From assembly GCA_920105625.2 (NCBI GenBank), contig OV050031.1, forward strand, positions 229,634,194 through 229,698,193: a DNA stretch of 64,000 bases. The letters run 5' to 3'. The notes under the pieces are model-generated. The model was given only the letters and a program-made list of their open reading frames with translations. It was not told the DNA's origin and searched no databases. Both the position numbers and the translations under genes were made by a program. Origin of the DNA: Clusia tigrina. Lineage: Eukaryota; Arthropoda; Insecta; Diptera; Clusiidae. Shown one piece after another: positions 46,434-57,372 of this stretch. Position 1 is the stretch's first letter. Each line of letters starts with the position of its first letter.

Positions 46434-46765
46434 AAGGTGAATTTTCTTACATGGTGGCTGAAAGAACAAACTTTTTTGAATCAATTTTCCCTCAGTAGCT
46501 GTCAAAATTGAAATTATAGAAAAATGCGATCAAAACAAATATGCAAACAATTGCAAATAGAGTTTTGATTTGAGTGAATAAGAGTTTTTAAATTCTTATT
46601 TTTGTAAAGTTTGAACATTATGAAGAAATTATGAGTCTATTTAACTATTAAATATATTTTATATAAATTGTGTAACACCTTTAGCAGCTCTTATGCATTT
46701 CTCCATTCCTCTCAATTTCGTTTATTTGGAACAGAATTTAATCGCTGATTGCTCATTATTATTGC
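46434..46765 (-). mobile_element. AAGGTGAATTT-family MITE, reverse orientation
   Basis: It opens with AAGGTGAATTTTCTTACATGG and runs in reverse order to AACGAAATTG and GCGATTAAATTCTGTTCC, where it is truncated. It lies 20 bp from the preceding copy. Confidence 0.75.
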
Positions 46766-47029
46766 CTTAATGCAAAGTGTGTGTACGTATATCTACGCTC
46801 CATTGTATAAGAAATCCAATTAAAACATAAAACACAAAAAAGAGCGGAGGAGACCTTTTTGAATTTCTGCACTTGCACTTGGTGACTAATTTCATATAGA
46901 GTTGGACTGCGGCGCCGTAAATTTAAATATTGTTTTGGTTTTGGGACTTTGTTGTGCAGTTTTGTGTCTCCGTGTCGCGCCGTTGCCGCTATTGTGAAAC
47001 GAGGCTTATGTATATATTGCTATGGTGAC

Positions 47030-47515
47030 GTCACAGCCCAGCATTGAAATGTCAAACTCAGAAAGAAAATTATAACGGACCGACGCAATGCGTAATTTTC
47101 TTCTCTATCATTCTTGGATTTACCTTGGTTATGCCGATGGAAGAACATATGGATCATAATAGCTGTTTGGATTTATACAATTATTTTATCTTACTCAAGA
47201 GAGTAATTTCAATTGATACTTTTTATTATTTTTGGTTTTCCCTCTCGCTATATAATAAACTAAAATGAAAATTTAAGAGAATAATAAAATTAGTTAATGA
47301 AATTCAAAAAAATTTCAGTTGATATAAAACGAAGCGACCCATGAACAGAGAATACAGAGAAAATAAAGTATTTTTCGCAGCCAGCGTCCGTAGCGGAAAC
47401 ATCACGATTTTGAGTGGATTCGCCACGATTTTGATTGGATTCATGTACAACGTCCGTCTGCTTTATTTCGCTGCTTTGACGTTTGACGTTTAAGTTTCTT
47501 TTCTCTGTATGACCT
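47030..47515 (-). repeat. Second copy of the 21-bp-minisatellite repeat
   Basis: Homologous to 12780-13098 on both sides of an insertion of about 220 bp (47120-47340). Only two 21-bp units are present (about 47401-47443). On the minus strand the frame HTEKRNLNVKRQSSEIKQTD, then NQNRGESTQNRDVSATDAG, stays open and aligns with the first copy. No ATG equivalent is present at its start. Confidence 0.6.
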
Positions 47516-48373
47516 TAATTTTCTTCTTTATTACTTCTCAGAAGTTCATCACATCAGCTTTTGAACGTGATAAAAATATTTAACATGGTAGGAGCATCAT
47601 TTGGTACTTCCACGAGAAATTTAAGTTCTCGATGACAGATTGCTGGGTGTAACATTATATGCATTTCTTCATTCTACTGAATTTCTTTCATTTTTATCAG
47701 CTGCCCTATATTCAAATGATTTTATTATATTCACAAACATGCATTAGGCTATGAGTATTTCTTTTTAAATGAGGCAAGACAATTTGTCTGTTAATGGCGT
47801 TCGATATAGAAGAATGTTCAAAGATTGAAAAACAAAACAGTTACTGGAAGAAATAGTCGAAAATTTGACGTTCGAAAGTTTTTGTAGGAGTCCACATATG
47901 GTCGAAATCGCATTTCAGTAATACATGCCATAGAATCAACCTATATATTTGGCAATTAATTATATATGTTTTATTCTAATTTAAAATTCAATACTGAAAA
48001 CTCACTCTATGCTGTAGCCCCTAAATAGTAATTTTTGGGTCTAGTTCATAAAAAGATATCTTTCATCTACTTTTAGATGAGAACGCATATGAAAATATAT
48101 ATTCATAAACTAGCTGCACTGAAATTTTGCATCTTTTGTGTTGAAAATTAACGAACATTTTTTAACTGTTTTCCTTTAATCCCAGTTCTATCTGAATTTA
48201 CAATAATTAATAACTTTCATTTCGATTGCAAATACGTAATCCACCTTCTTCTTCGACAGAATATATTTATTATATACAAATTATTTATCATTTTCTTCCA
48301 TTTGATTAATTATAAAGTACAATTATCGAATTCACTTAAGTTTTCTAACGTTCAATTGTAAACAAAACTTGAT
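47516..48373. other. AT-rich intergenic
   Basis: No gene or repeat supported. Confidence 0.3.
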
Positions 48374-49490
48374 ATTGGCTGCATTCTGGCGACCTATCGG
48401 TTGCCTATCGGGTGAGTGAAACAGCGCACTTTGTTTGTGAATGTTCCGCTACATTTTTTATTGAAAGAACAGCTGTTCGCAACTGATTGTCAGTTAATGC
48501 TAATAGTTTCAACACTGTCTGTTTTTTCGAATCATTCGCAATTTTAAATTAAAGGCATAAAATGGACGCGCATAATATTATATTAGAATTTTTGAATGAT
48601 GACGAAGTGACCGCAACTGCATTGCAGTTGATTCCGGATACAATTGAAATGTGTCAAATTTCAAGTGAATTTTTTAAAATGAGGAAGAGACTAAAGAGCG
48701 GAATAAAGAATATTTTGAGATAACAATCCCAAATTATAATTTCGAACAATTTTACGAGCACTTCAGGATGACCAAAACTACATTTGAGTCTCAATAAATG
48801 TATTAGGTCATTATTTGAGTGGCTCAAAAGTAATTAACGAGAACATGAGCCTGGAAAAGAAAGTTCTGCTTACAATTTGGTTATTGAGTAAGCCAGAATC
48901 TTTCCTAGCAGCTGGAGATAGATTTAATATTGCCAATAGTTCTGCACACAATATATTTAAATATTTTGTGTCAATTTTAGCTGCTTTGATGCCAAGATTT
49001 GTGACTTGGCCAACCTCTGGTCAAACTGTTTCGTCGTCTCAGGCAAGATTTTCTTTGATTTATTTTGGTTAAATATATGAAATTTTGTTTTTTTTTTTAT
49101 TTGAAGATATTTTTTCCACGCTCTCACGGAATATGTGGAGTAGTTGGGGCAATAGATGGATGTCATATTCCCATCAAACAACCAATTGGAAACGCTAATG
49201 ACTACTTCAACAGGAAACAGTTTCATTCTATAATTTTGCAAGGTATTGGTGATTTTAATAATATTGGAAAAATATTTTACACTTTTTTTTATAGGAGTAT
49301 GTGACCATCGTACTCGATTTATAGATGTCTTTATTGGAATGCCAGGAAGGATGCACGATGCACGTGTATTCAGGCATAGTGAGATTTTTACTAAACTAAA
49401 AGACCAACAAAATCCACTTCTACGAGAAGGACAACACCTTATTGGGGACTGTGCATATCCATTACTGATTATGGGCATCTTGAGACATCT

Positions 49491-49710
49491 ATAGCCGATT
49501 GTGTAAATAAAAGGCGTTGATTACACTTAACAACTATTTAAATAAACTTTATTTCATTTAAAACGAGTAATTAATATAAAAGGTTAATTTGCCACAACTG
49601 TGGTGTTGTATACTTCGCGAGGAACTAACTTCTGTTTTCTCCTTTGTTGACGACTTTCTGCCATGCCAGATTTTGCGTTATCTGCCGTCTGCTGAGGCGG
49701 TGTTGCCACA
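49491..49710 (-). repeat. 3' LTR of gypsy element 2
   Basis: 220 bp. On the minus strand it reads TGTGGCAACACC...CGGCTAT. The family-specific C-terminal pol frame extends into it. Confidence 0.92.
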
Positions 49711-50750
49711 TGCACTCCCCCTCCAGTGATACAGTCACGATCATCCTGAAAAGAAACTCTCTGTGGTGATGGAGTTACCGGAGAAGTTGGAATGGGCTGC
49801 AATGTAAAGTTCGTGGTTCCCTGTTGAGTTACTGTTGCATTTGAATCTTCAAGATGGAATACGGGTTTCAAACGATCAGCAGAAATATTTACGTCTTTGT
49901 CTTTTATACGTATGGTGAATAAACGATCTGATATTCGCTTGACTACTTCGAAAGGTCCAGTGTAAGGCGGTTGAAGTGGATTACGCATTGCATCAGTCCT
50001 CAGAAATACATGTGAGCAGGTTTCAAGTCCTTTCAATGTGAACATTTTTCTTTTAGAGTGATGAGCAGTTGGTGTAGGTCGTAGTATTCTAAAGTGTTCT
50101 TGTAATTTTTGAAGAAACTCTGACGAATTAATTTGCGTATTGTTTTCAGTGAAAAATTCATTAGGCAAACGCAAGTGCCCACCGTAGAGTAAGTCAGATG
50201 GTGATGCTCTAAGATCATCTTTGAATGCTATCCTGAGACCGAGAAGAACGGAAGGCAATATGTCAACCCATGAGACATTAGGGTGGCACATTAAAGATGC
50301 CTTAAACGATCTGTGCCATCGTTCTACCATACCGTTTGACTGTGGGTGATATGCTGTTGTCCGAGTTCGTTTGGGTCCAATGAGTACCGCAAGTGATTTG
50401 AAAAGGTTTGATTCAAATTGTTTACCTTGGTCGGTTGTAATGATTTTTGGACAACCAAATCTCGATACCCAAGTTGACCAAAATTCATTAGCCACGGTTT
50501 GGGCAGACATTTCTTTGAGTGGCACTGCTTCAGGCCATCTGGAAAATCGATCAATCATCGTCAGACAGTATCTGTAGCCCTGTACTAGGGGCATCACAAC
50601 AATGTCTAAGTGTACATGATCGAAACGGTTATCAGGAACATCAATTTTGTTTGGCGTGAAGCGATTGTGCCGGGTGATTTTTGCTGTCGCAATATATCGA
50701 CGAAGTATCAAAATGAATAATTTGCAGTTGCAAAGAATTTTCGCCTTCAA
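49584..50750 (-). pseudogene. gypsy element 2 integrase (zinc domain deleted)
   Basis: From ATAKITRHNRFTP the frame is open. It carries the DDE core VHLDIVVMPL, TTDQGKQFE and NGMVERWHRSFK, then a C-terminal region PPYTGPFEVVKRISDRLFTI and a long tail ending at the LTR. The HHCC zinc-binding domain expected in front is missing. SSIYCD of the upstream frame joins straight to the end of that domain at about 50700, a deletion of roughly 80 codons. All three catalytic acids are present, but an integrase without the HHCC domain is not expected to work. Confidence 0.88.
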
Positions 50751-52035
50751 GTATAGTTCTCAACTCTTCGTCTTCCTCCTGAGCAGATTGGATGTCCTCT
50801 GTGGAAATGTTCGTTGGCATTGATATTTCATTAAGTCTGGACAAGGCATCAGCAACGATGTTGTCAGGTCCAGAAAGGTAAACAATTTCTGTCGTAAACT
50901 GTGAAATAAAATCCAAGTTTCTTAATTGTCTGGGTGATGCTTTTTCAGGTCGTTGTGAAAATGCGTGAACTAGAGGTTTGTGGTCAGTTTTGATTATGAA
51001 ATGTCGGGCCTCTAACATATGTCGAAAATATTTTATTGCCTCTTAAATTGCCAATAATTCTCTGTCATACGTGCTGTAACCTCTTTCACTTTTTGACAAT
51101 TTGGAAGAGAAGAATCCCAGTGGTCTCCAGGTTCCGTTAAAATTTTGCTCTAGGACGGCTCCAATGGCTGTATCAGAAACGTCTGTTACGAGAGCCAGGT
51201 TAAGGTCAGGAGCAGGGTGTGCGAGCATGGTGGCTTCACATAAACTTCTCTTGCATGCTTCAAAAGAATTTTCAGTTACTGGTGTCCATGGTATTATTGT
51301 TTTATCGTGCTTCTTAGAGTTACCTATGAGTGCATTTAGAGGAGCTTGTAGATGGGCTGCATGAGGTATGCAACGGCGATAATAGTTTATGACACCAATA
51401 AAACGTCTCAGCTCGCAGATTGTATCTGGCCTCGGGTAGTCTTTTACTGCATCAATACGGTCTGTAGGTGGACAACAACCATTTCCATTAATAATGTAAC
51501 CAAGAAATCTTACCTCAGGTACACCAAAATGACATTTGTTGACATTTATGGTCAGGCCATAGTGTCGTAGGCGTTCAAAAACTATTTGCAAGTGCTCCCG
51601 ATGTTGTTCAGCTGATTGTGACATGATTAAGATGTCATCAATATAACAGAATACGAAATCTAGTCCTCGAAAAACAGAATCCATAAAACGTTGAAATGTT
51701 TGCGTGGCGTTTCTTAGTCCAAAAGGCATGTACAAAAATTCCAAAAGTCCAAAAGGTGTACATACTGTAGTTTTTTGGATGTCTTCATCAGCCATAGGTA
51801 CTTGATAATATGCCCTCACAAGGTCTAGGGTGGTGAAAATAGACTTACCGTAAAGATTCTCGGAAAAGTCATGAATGTGGGCTATAGGGTACCTGTCTGG
51901 TACTGTTTGCGAATTAAGTTTCCTATAGTCACCACAAACTCGCCAACCACCTGTTTTCTTGGCGACCATGTGTATAGGACTGGCCCAAGCACTTTTAGAA
52001 GGACGACAAATATCTTGTTCTATCAGAAAATCCAT
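50641..52035 (-). pseudogene. gypsy element 2 reverse transcriptase and RNase H
   Basis: RT opens [20 protein letters not shown]. It contains [27 protein letters not shown] and the catalytic box FCYIDDILI. RNase H follows ([30 protein letters not shown]). A TAA codon at about 51041-51043 interrupts it just before EAIKYFRHMLEARHFIIKTD. It then continues in the same register to ADALSRLNE. One nonsense change is thus the only lesion in this block. Confidence 0.9.
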
Positions 52036-52664
52036 TTCGGCTTTTGCAGCTTTAAGTTTATCTCCTGATAGGCGCCGTTGGCGACCAGGAACGGGTGAAC
52101 CTGTAGTTTCGATGTGATGAACGACGATTGCTTCATCAGATGATTTCGCAGTAGGGATGTTTTTGTGATGTCCTCGAATCCCTTAAGTAGGTCTGATGTC
52201 GCAGTATTCAATGTTGAAATTCCAAAATCTTTGGTTTGTAAAATGTCACCACGGCTAGATAATTTTGTAGTGTTATCGATAAGACATCGTTGTTTGAGAT
52301 CAATGAGTAAATTAAAATTGACTAGAAAATCAGCTCCAATTATGGGTGTACGAACATCAGCAATTATGAACAACCATTTAAATTCACGACGAAGTCCAAG
52401 ATCAAGTTTAAAAACACAATCTCCAAACGTTTTTATATCGGTTTGGTTTGCGGCTAGAAGTTTTATAGTTGACGGCTTGACTGTTTGTTTAATCATAGAT
52501 ATGGGTACGACTGATACCGCTGATCCAGAGTCAATTAGAAAACGTGATTTGGTCGATTTGTCGTATAGATGTAAGCGATTCTCCAACAAGTTGTGTCCGC
52601 CGCTGTCGCCAACCATGTTGACTGACGACAGCCCTTTTAGTTTTCCGACTTGTAACGTGAACAA
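52023..52664 (-). pseudogene. gypsy element 2 protease region
   Basis: The retropepsin core RFLIDSGSAVSVVP has the D-S-G triad, with a second conserved block RTPIIGADFLVNFNLLID (the hydrophobic-GADFL motif). A frameshift near 52150 separates it from the downstream linker and RT. In the family it cleaves Gag and Pol in the particle. Confidence 0.88.
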
Positions 52665-53634
52665 TCGGGTTTACAATTTCGGGCTGCGTCCCCAAATTTG
52701 TGATGGAAATAACATAAATCATGTGAGTCTGCGTTTTGAGTACCTCGAGACCGGCTTCTTGACTTTGATCGATGTCGTTGATTGTGGTATTTGTTTTTAC
52801 CCAATTCTTGTTGCAAACTGTCCACTTTCTCCGTTAATTCTTTAATAGCTTGACACATATCTGAAAAAGACATGCGTGGAGAAATGGCATCTACGGAAGT
52901 GGGCAATGTTGGCTGATGTTGTACCGCAGATACAGAATTGACAGTGTTGTTGTTGGCATCAAACATTTTATCTGCTATTTTTGCTAGTTGTTCTAAGTCT
53001 TCCTCTTCCCACGCTGTTAGGAAAGGTCGCATTGTCTCTGGCATTTGTCCTAGAAATAAGGTCCGAATGATGGCTTCATTACCTTTTCCAGGTGCAAGAC
53101 GCTTCATGTGTGATAGGACTGATGTTGGTTTCATGCCATTTGTTTCACCACCTTGAATGAGTCGTCGTAATTTTGATTCAGAAGATTCAGAAAATTTTGA
53201 AATTAGTCTGTCTTTAAATGCAGAATACTTGTCGGTGTCAGGCGGTTTGGTGACAAGATCCTCCACTGACAAAAGAACGTCGTCCTCGAGTCGTACACTG
53301 ACTACGTCAAATTTATCGGAATCAGAAGTAACTTCACATAAAGAAAATGATCTTTCGATTTGAGCAAACCACAAATCAGGATTTCGTTCGTTAAATTTCG
53401 GAATGTGAACTCTCTGTAGGTTAGACCGTGGGCCATCTTGTTGCTGTCCCCGAGACACTCGGAGTGAACTAAGGTCACGTTGTAGGTCTTGAACCTTGAA
53501 AGTTCATTCGTATTTGGGTCCGGCATAGTTATGCTGCTGCTTTCGAAAAATTCTGAATCCTCGCTACTGGCAGAGTCAATTTCCTTGTAACACCCTGGCT
53601 TTCGTTCTCTCAATTTTCGTGTTGAATCAACCAT
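52637..53634 (-). pseudogene. gypsy element 2 gag with CHCC zinc motif
   Basis: The N-terminus MVDSTRKLRERKPG is in one frame, and a shift near 53500 leads to the capsid frame (HIPKFNERNPDLWFAQIERS...). A coiled segment and an RS-rich basic stretch (RHRSKSRSRSRG) come before the nucleocapsid motif CYFHHKFGDAARNCKPDC at 52661-52714. Its spacing is C-x2-H-x9-C-x3-C, the CHCC form characteristic of the CsRn1 clade instead of the common CCHC. Confidence 0.9.
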
Positions 53635-53827
53635 GAGTCACTAGAATGTTCCGCGATGTTGTTTGCATTTGAGGCAAACCGTTGAAAAATTTGAAATTGT
53701 CGAAGTCATGCACAGCTTTGCACGCAGTCGTTGTTGTGAAATTCTAAGAACGTTGTGAAATTCACCTTGTTGACTTATAAGCTGACTACGCTTTGTTGCT
53801 CTGTAGTTCATAGACGGGGTCACCAAT

Positions 53828-54047
53828 ATAGCCGATTGTGTAAATAAAAGGCGTTGATTACACTTAACAACTATTTAAATAAACTTTATTTCATTTAAAA
53901 CGAGTAATTAATATAAAAGGTTAATTTGCCACAACTGTGGTGTTGTATACTTCGCGAGGAACTAACTTCTGTTTTCTCCTTTGTTGACGACTTTCTGCCA
54001 TGCCAGATTTTGCGTTATCTGCCGTCTGCTGAGGCGGTGTTGCCACA
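53828..54047 (-). repeat. 5' LTR of gypsy element 2
   Basis: 220 bp. No difference from 49491-49710 was found on direct reading. Confidence 0.92.
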
Positions 54048-54612
54048 CATCTAAGGTGCGATACAACAAACGGCTAAGTTCAATTCGTTCAGTTATTGAA
54101 AGAGCTTTTGGACGGTTGAAAGCAAAATTTAGACGTCTACAGTATATGGATATAAGTGATCCTACTTTCGGAAATCATATGATAGCTGCAGCATGCATGC
54201 TACACAACTTCATAATTGAAAACGAAGATATAGAAGATGATCTGGATGGAGAATTACAAGACGACAGTGGAACTGCTTCGGCGGCAGAGAATATTTCTAC
54301 AAATCATATTGATTCTGAAGAAGCAACACAAAAGAGAAACAACATAGCAAGTAGTTTGTGAATAATTATATCAACTTTATTATAATAGTTTCTGCTTTTG
54401 TACTTGTTCCATTAATGCCTATGAATATATTTATAAAAATAAAAATATGTTTATTCTTAATAATATTTCTAAAAAATGATAAATTAATTTTTTAGTGAAA
54501 ACAAACCATAATAAAATATAAAAGAAAATTAAAAATTTTAACTACTATTATTGCATAAAATGCCACGGGTATGTAAACAGTTGACATTGATAATAGGACT
54601 ATATAGTTTTCT

Positions 54613-55713
54613 TTATAATTTATTAACATATTCTTTCAAAATATTGTTTCGTTCTTGCATAATTTTATTGGTTTGCTCTATATTGCTATTTAATTTTTGT
54701 AATGTTGTTATATATTGTTTTCGTTCATTTTTGTTTTCTGTTCTTGCTTTACGCTTGCGTGTAGTTTCGAGATTAATGGAATTTTCAGACAAATTTGATT
54801 CATCTGCAGAAAAGTTGAAAATGCAGTTCGAACAAGCTGCATTAGCTGAAGTATTTGGTGATATTGGTGAAGAAGATCGTTCTATGGACAACTGATGTGG
54901 TACACGTACTAGTGAAGGTGATGGTGAATATGTTGAAGATAAGGTAGCTGAAGGAATCGAAGTCGGTAAAAATGATCTTGGTGCATATGATGATTGTGCT
55001 GAAGTGGTCGGGGAAACTGTTGATGACGCCATGGATGAAATTGTTTGACCAAAATTAATTGTGCGATCATCTGAATAAATTTCCTCGAAAATTTCAAAAT
55101 ATTCCCACTTTATTCTTCCTCTACCTGTAGAACTGTTTCTATTGTTGTCTTTAATTGTGCTGTAGGTTTTTTTAAATTGCGCCACTTTCGATCAACAGTT
55201 TCTTCCGTTGTATCGTACCCAGCATTTTTCATACTAGCAGCTATTTCTTGCCAAAGAGTTCTCTTTCTGGTCTTAGGATCCCTAAACTTATCTTTTCTTT
55301 CCAAGTAAAGATTTAGCAGCAATTTGATATTTTTATCTGTCCAATTGTATTGTTTTTCACATTTAACTATTTTAAAAATGAAATAAAATCAATTAAGAAA
55401 GATATTCAATCGTTTTATATTTATTAATTTATTACTCGTCTCGGTTGGCGCTGTTTGTACATCATTACGGCTGATCTGCAAATCAAGGCAACCGTGGTTT
55501 TCTTTTACATAGCTCTCCAAAAATTTAGTATCTAAAATTCAATTAGGAAGTACAATTAATGGAAGAAATAATTACTGTAACAGGCTTTCATTTCAGTATA
55601 ATTAGAGCGCAAGTACAAAAGGCACTACTTGCAAGCTTAACTTGCAAATTATTTCACTTACCTTCTTTTAATTTAATATGGACCTCCATGGTGTCTAAAA
55701 TGGTGTATTCCAT
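54613..55713 (-). pseudogene. Harbinger accessory Myb/SANT-like protein
   Basis: Three exons fit on the minus strand: 55662-55713 (MEYTILDTMEVHIKLKE), 55436-55531 and 54613-55366, with donors GTAAGT and GTAATA. The third holds a trihelix-type Myb/SANT domain (NWTDKNIKLLLNLYLERKDK, LWQEIAASMKNAGYDTTEE, RKWRNLKK). A one-base shift in a run of seven A then separates this from TYSTIKDNNR and WEYFEIFEEIY. A Ser/Pro-rich linker and a C-terminal coiled segment (KQYITTLQKLNSNIEQTNKI) finish the protein. In PIF/Harbinger elements this partner helps the nuclease enter the nucleus and bind the ends. It runs convergent with the transposase gene. Confidence 0.85.
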
Positions 55714-56191
55714 ATTACCGATGATATATTTTAATTTAAAAAAACTCCATTTTTTTTAATCAGCAGCCAACAACGTCGTAATTTGATTTAAAAATTTTTC
55801 ACTTAATACATACTAGAAAAGACAGTTAAAACGATAGATAGATAGATAGAGAAGTTTAAGTTTTTGTTCTCTTTCTTCTCTGTTTCATAAACTAAACAGA
55901 GTTCTACAAACAGCTGTATTAAATGTTGAGTATGGTAGCGAAGAAAATTTCCGCTCAAAGAAATTGCGTCCGCTCAATCAGCTGATTGCAAAAAATTCGG
56001 AGAATTCTGATCGGTTGGGTATCCGATGGGGTGCCAGAATGCAGCCATTATGAACTACTACTGCACGTTCGCGTCGCCAGCGTCAAATCATTGAACTGAA
56101 AAGAACTGAAATTTAACTCGCACTGCACGAGTTCATGCGACGCGAACAAACTTAATGATATACAAGAAATGCAAGCAGCTCGCAGTTTATG

Positions 56192-56766
56192 ACATGTTCA
56201 TAATAGCCTCAGAGAGCCGACTCATTTTGACGTCTACGAGCAAAGAGAGAAGTGGGGAGGAGAAAAGTTACGTGAGGCGAGATTTTTTATTTTGTTAAAA
56301 GTTTCTGGACTCATTTTGACATTTGCTGATTTGACATTTCCTGATGTGAAATTTAATGATTTCACATTTGCTGGTGTAATTTTGTATCAACACGCAAAAA
56401 TAAAATTTAGTTTTAAATAATGAATTGGAACCGAACACAAACAATGGAGCTCATATCGCTTTATAAGCAAAATCCATTGCTTTATAATACGAAGTCTCCC
56501 TACGTTTAAAAGCTGCAAAGCAACAGCGTTAGCATTATTTAATAACATTAAAACACAAATACTTTCTTCCTCATTATCATTCATTTTTAAATGAATTATT
56601 ACTTGTCTTCTGATATAGATTTATGTTGCTAAAAGGAAAACAAAAATATTCTGACAACTTGCAAAACTCGAAACGATGCGGAGGTGTTCAGACAACATTT
56701 TAGTGTGAACATGAAAGTGGATACTAATTTCATGAGTCGGCTCTCTGAGGCTAATGTGAACATGGT
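56192..56766. mobile_element. Inverted-repeat element with a MADF-like relic
   Basis: The ends ACATGTTCATAATAGCCTC and the inverse of GAGGCTAATGTGAACATG pair, extending through AGAGAGCCGACTCAT, for arms of about 35 bp. Inside, ATG at 56420 opens NWNRTQTMELISLYKQNPLL, the beginning of a MADF-type DNA-binding domain, which stops at TAA after about 25 codons. A continuation is visible in another frame. This is probably a deletion derivative of a transposon encoding such a protein. The target duplication is not resolved. Confidence 0.65.
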
Positions 56767-57372
56767 CTATGTAAAAAGTCATCCATAGATGCGTTTAATA
56801 GCGTTACATTTTGGGTTAAACGTCAATATCGAAGTAACAAGTGCAGACGTTCGTCCAATCGCTATCGTTACGTGTTTTCTATTTTGGTTGGCCCTTAAGT
56901 CGGATAATAACATCCGTTGTAAATTCGTTTTTAATGTAAGAAATGGTTGCAAATTTAGCATTCGTTAACATAGTTTATACATTATACATAAAGACGGTAT
57001 GTTAGTTTACATGTAGCAGAGACATATGTTAATATATGTCTGTGCATGATAATTCCGTAGTCTTCTTTATGTCATATACAAAATATTAGGTTGACCAGCA
57101 GTCGTGTTTTGTTTAAGCTATTTTAATTTTCTAGTAATTTATTTCGTAACGAATCATTTATTTTACGATTTTATGTGCTTCTGGTTTTGATTTATATAAC
57201 ATTATTGATCTGAAGGTGTTTTCACATCCATCCTCTATAATTAAATTATTGTTCGGTAATTAGTGAGTCTCTTGCAACGAACGACCGACCATTCGTCATA
57301 CTTATTTTCGTCAACGGAAAGAAGGCCAGGGAAGGAAAAGCAAGGGCGGACAAACAAAGTATTTCTTGTATC
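56767..57372. other. Upstream region of the TatD gene
   Basis: No second gene is seen. The final 150 bases are the probable promoter and 5' UTR, though no TATA box in a good position was recognised. Confidence 0.35.

Larger units (their letters stand above)
49491..54047 (-). mobile_element. Ty3/gypsy CsRn1-clade retrotransposon 2
   Basis: 220-bp LTRs (49491-49710 and 53828-54047) look identical by eye. CATCT is duplicated at 49486-49490 and 54048-54052. The primer site TGGTGACCCCG (53815-53825) matches the first 11 bases of the tRNA-Trp site of element 1. A polypurine tract ACTGGAGGGGGAGTGCA (49711-49727) precedes the 3' LTR. Gag carries the unusual CHCC zinc motif that defines the CsRn1 clade. 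Identical LTRs mean recent insertion, yet the copy has a stop in RNase H, frameshifts and a lost integrase zinc domain. It probably moved with help from another copy. Confidence 0.93.
48562..54361 (+). pseudogene. Harbinger (HARBI1-like) DDE transposase, broken
   Basis: It starts MDAHNIILEFLNDDEV, then FEQFYEHFRMTKTTFES, after one frameshift. A second frameshift near 48790 leads to INVLGHYLSG and MSLEKKVLLTIWLLSK. Two small introns fit: a GC-AG intron at 49043-49106 and a GT-AG intron at 49243-49294. Catalytic blocks are GAIDGCHIPI (first Asp), GMPGRMHDARVF, GDCAYP (second Asp) and, beyond the gypsy insertion, RSVIERAFGRLKAKF (Glu). Between GDCAYP and the continuation DYGHLETS the frame shifts and a few residues are missing. 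The retrotransposon lands at 49491. The role in the family is cut-and-paste transposition in the nucleus, together with the SANT protein. Confidence 0.9.
48377..56046 (+). mobile_element. Two-gene PIF/Harbinger transposon, interrupted
   Basis: The ends are GGCTGCATTCTGGC and its inverse GCCAGAATGCAGCC. Subterminal ATCGG motifs pair, and ATT flanks both sides (48374-48376, 56047-56049). Inside are a DDE nuclease gene (+) and, convergent to it, a Myb/SANT-like protein gene (-). That is the two-gene plan of the superfamily. The 4.6-kb gypsy element 2 sits in the nuclease gene, and without it the transposon is about 3.1 kb. A deletion derivative sharing both ends lies at 60858-61095. Confidence 0.9.

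Noticed and set aside
48815..49494. Two or three separate small genes
   Set aside because: They join through short introns into one Harbinger transposase.
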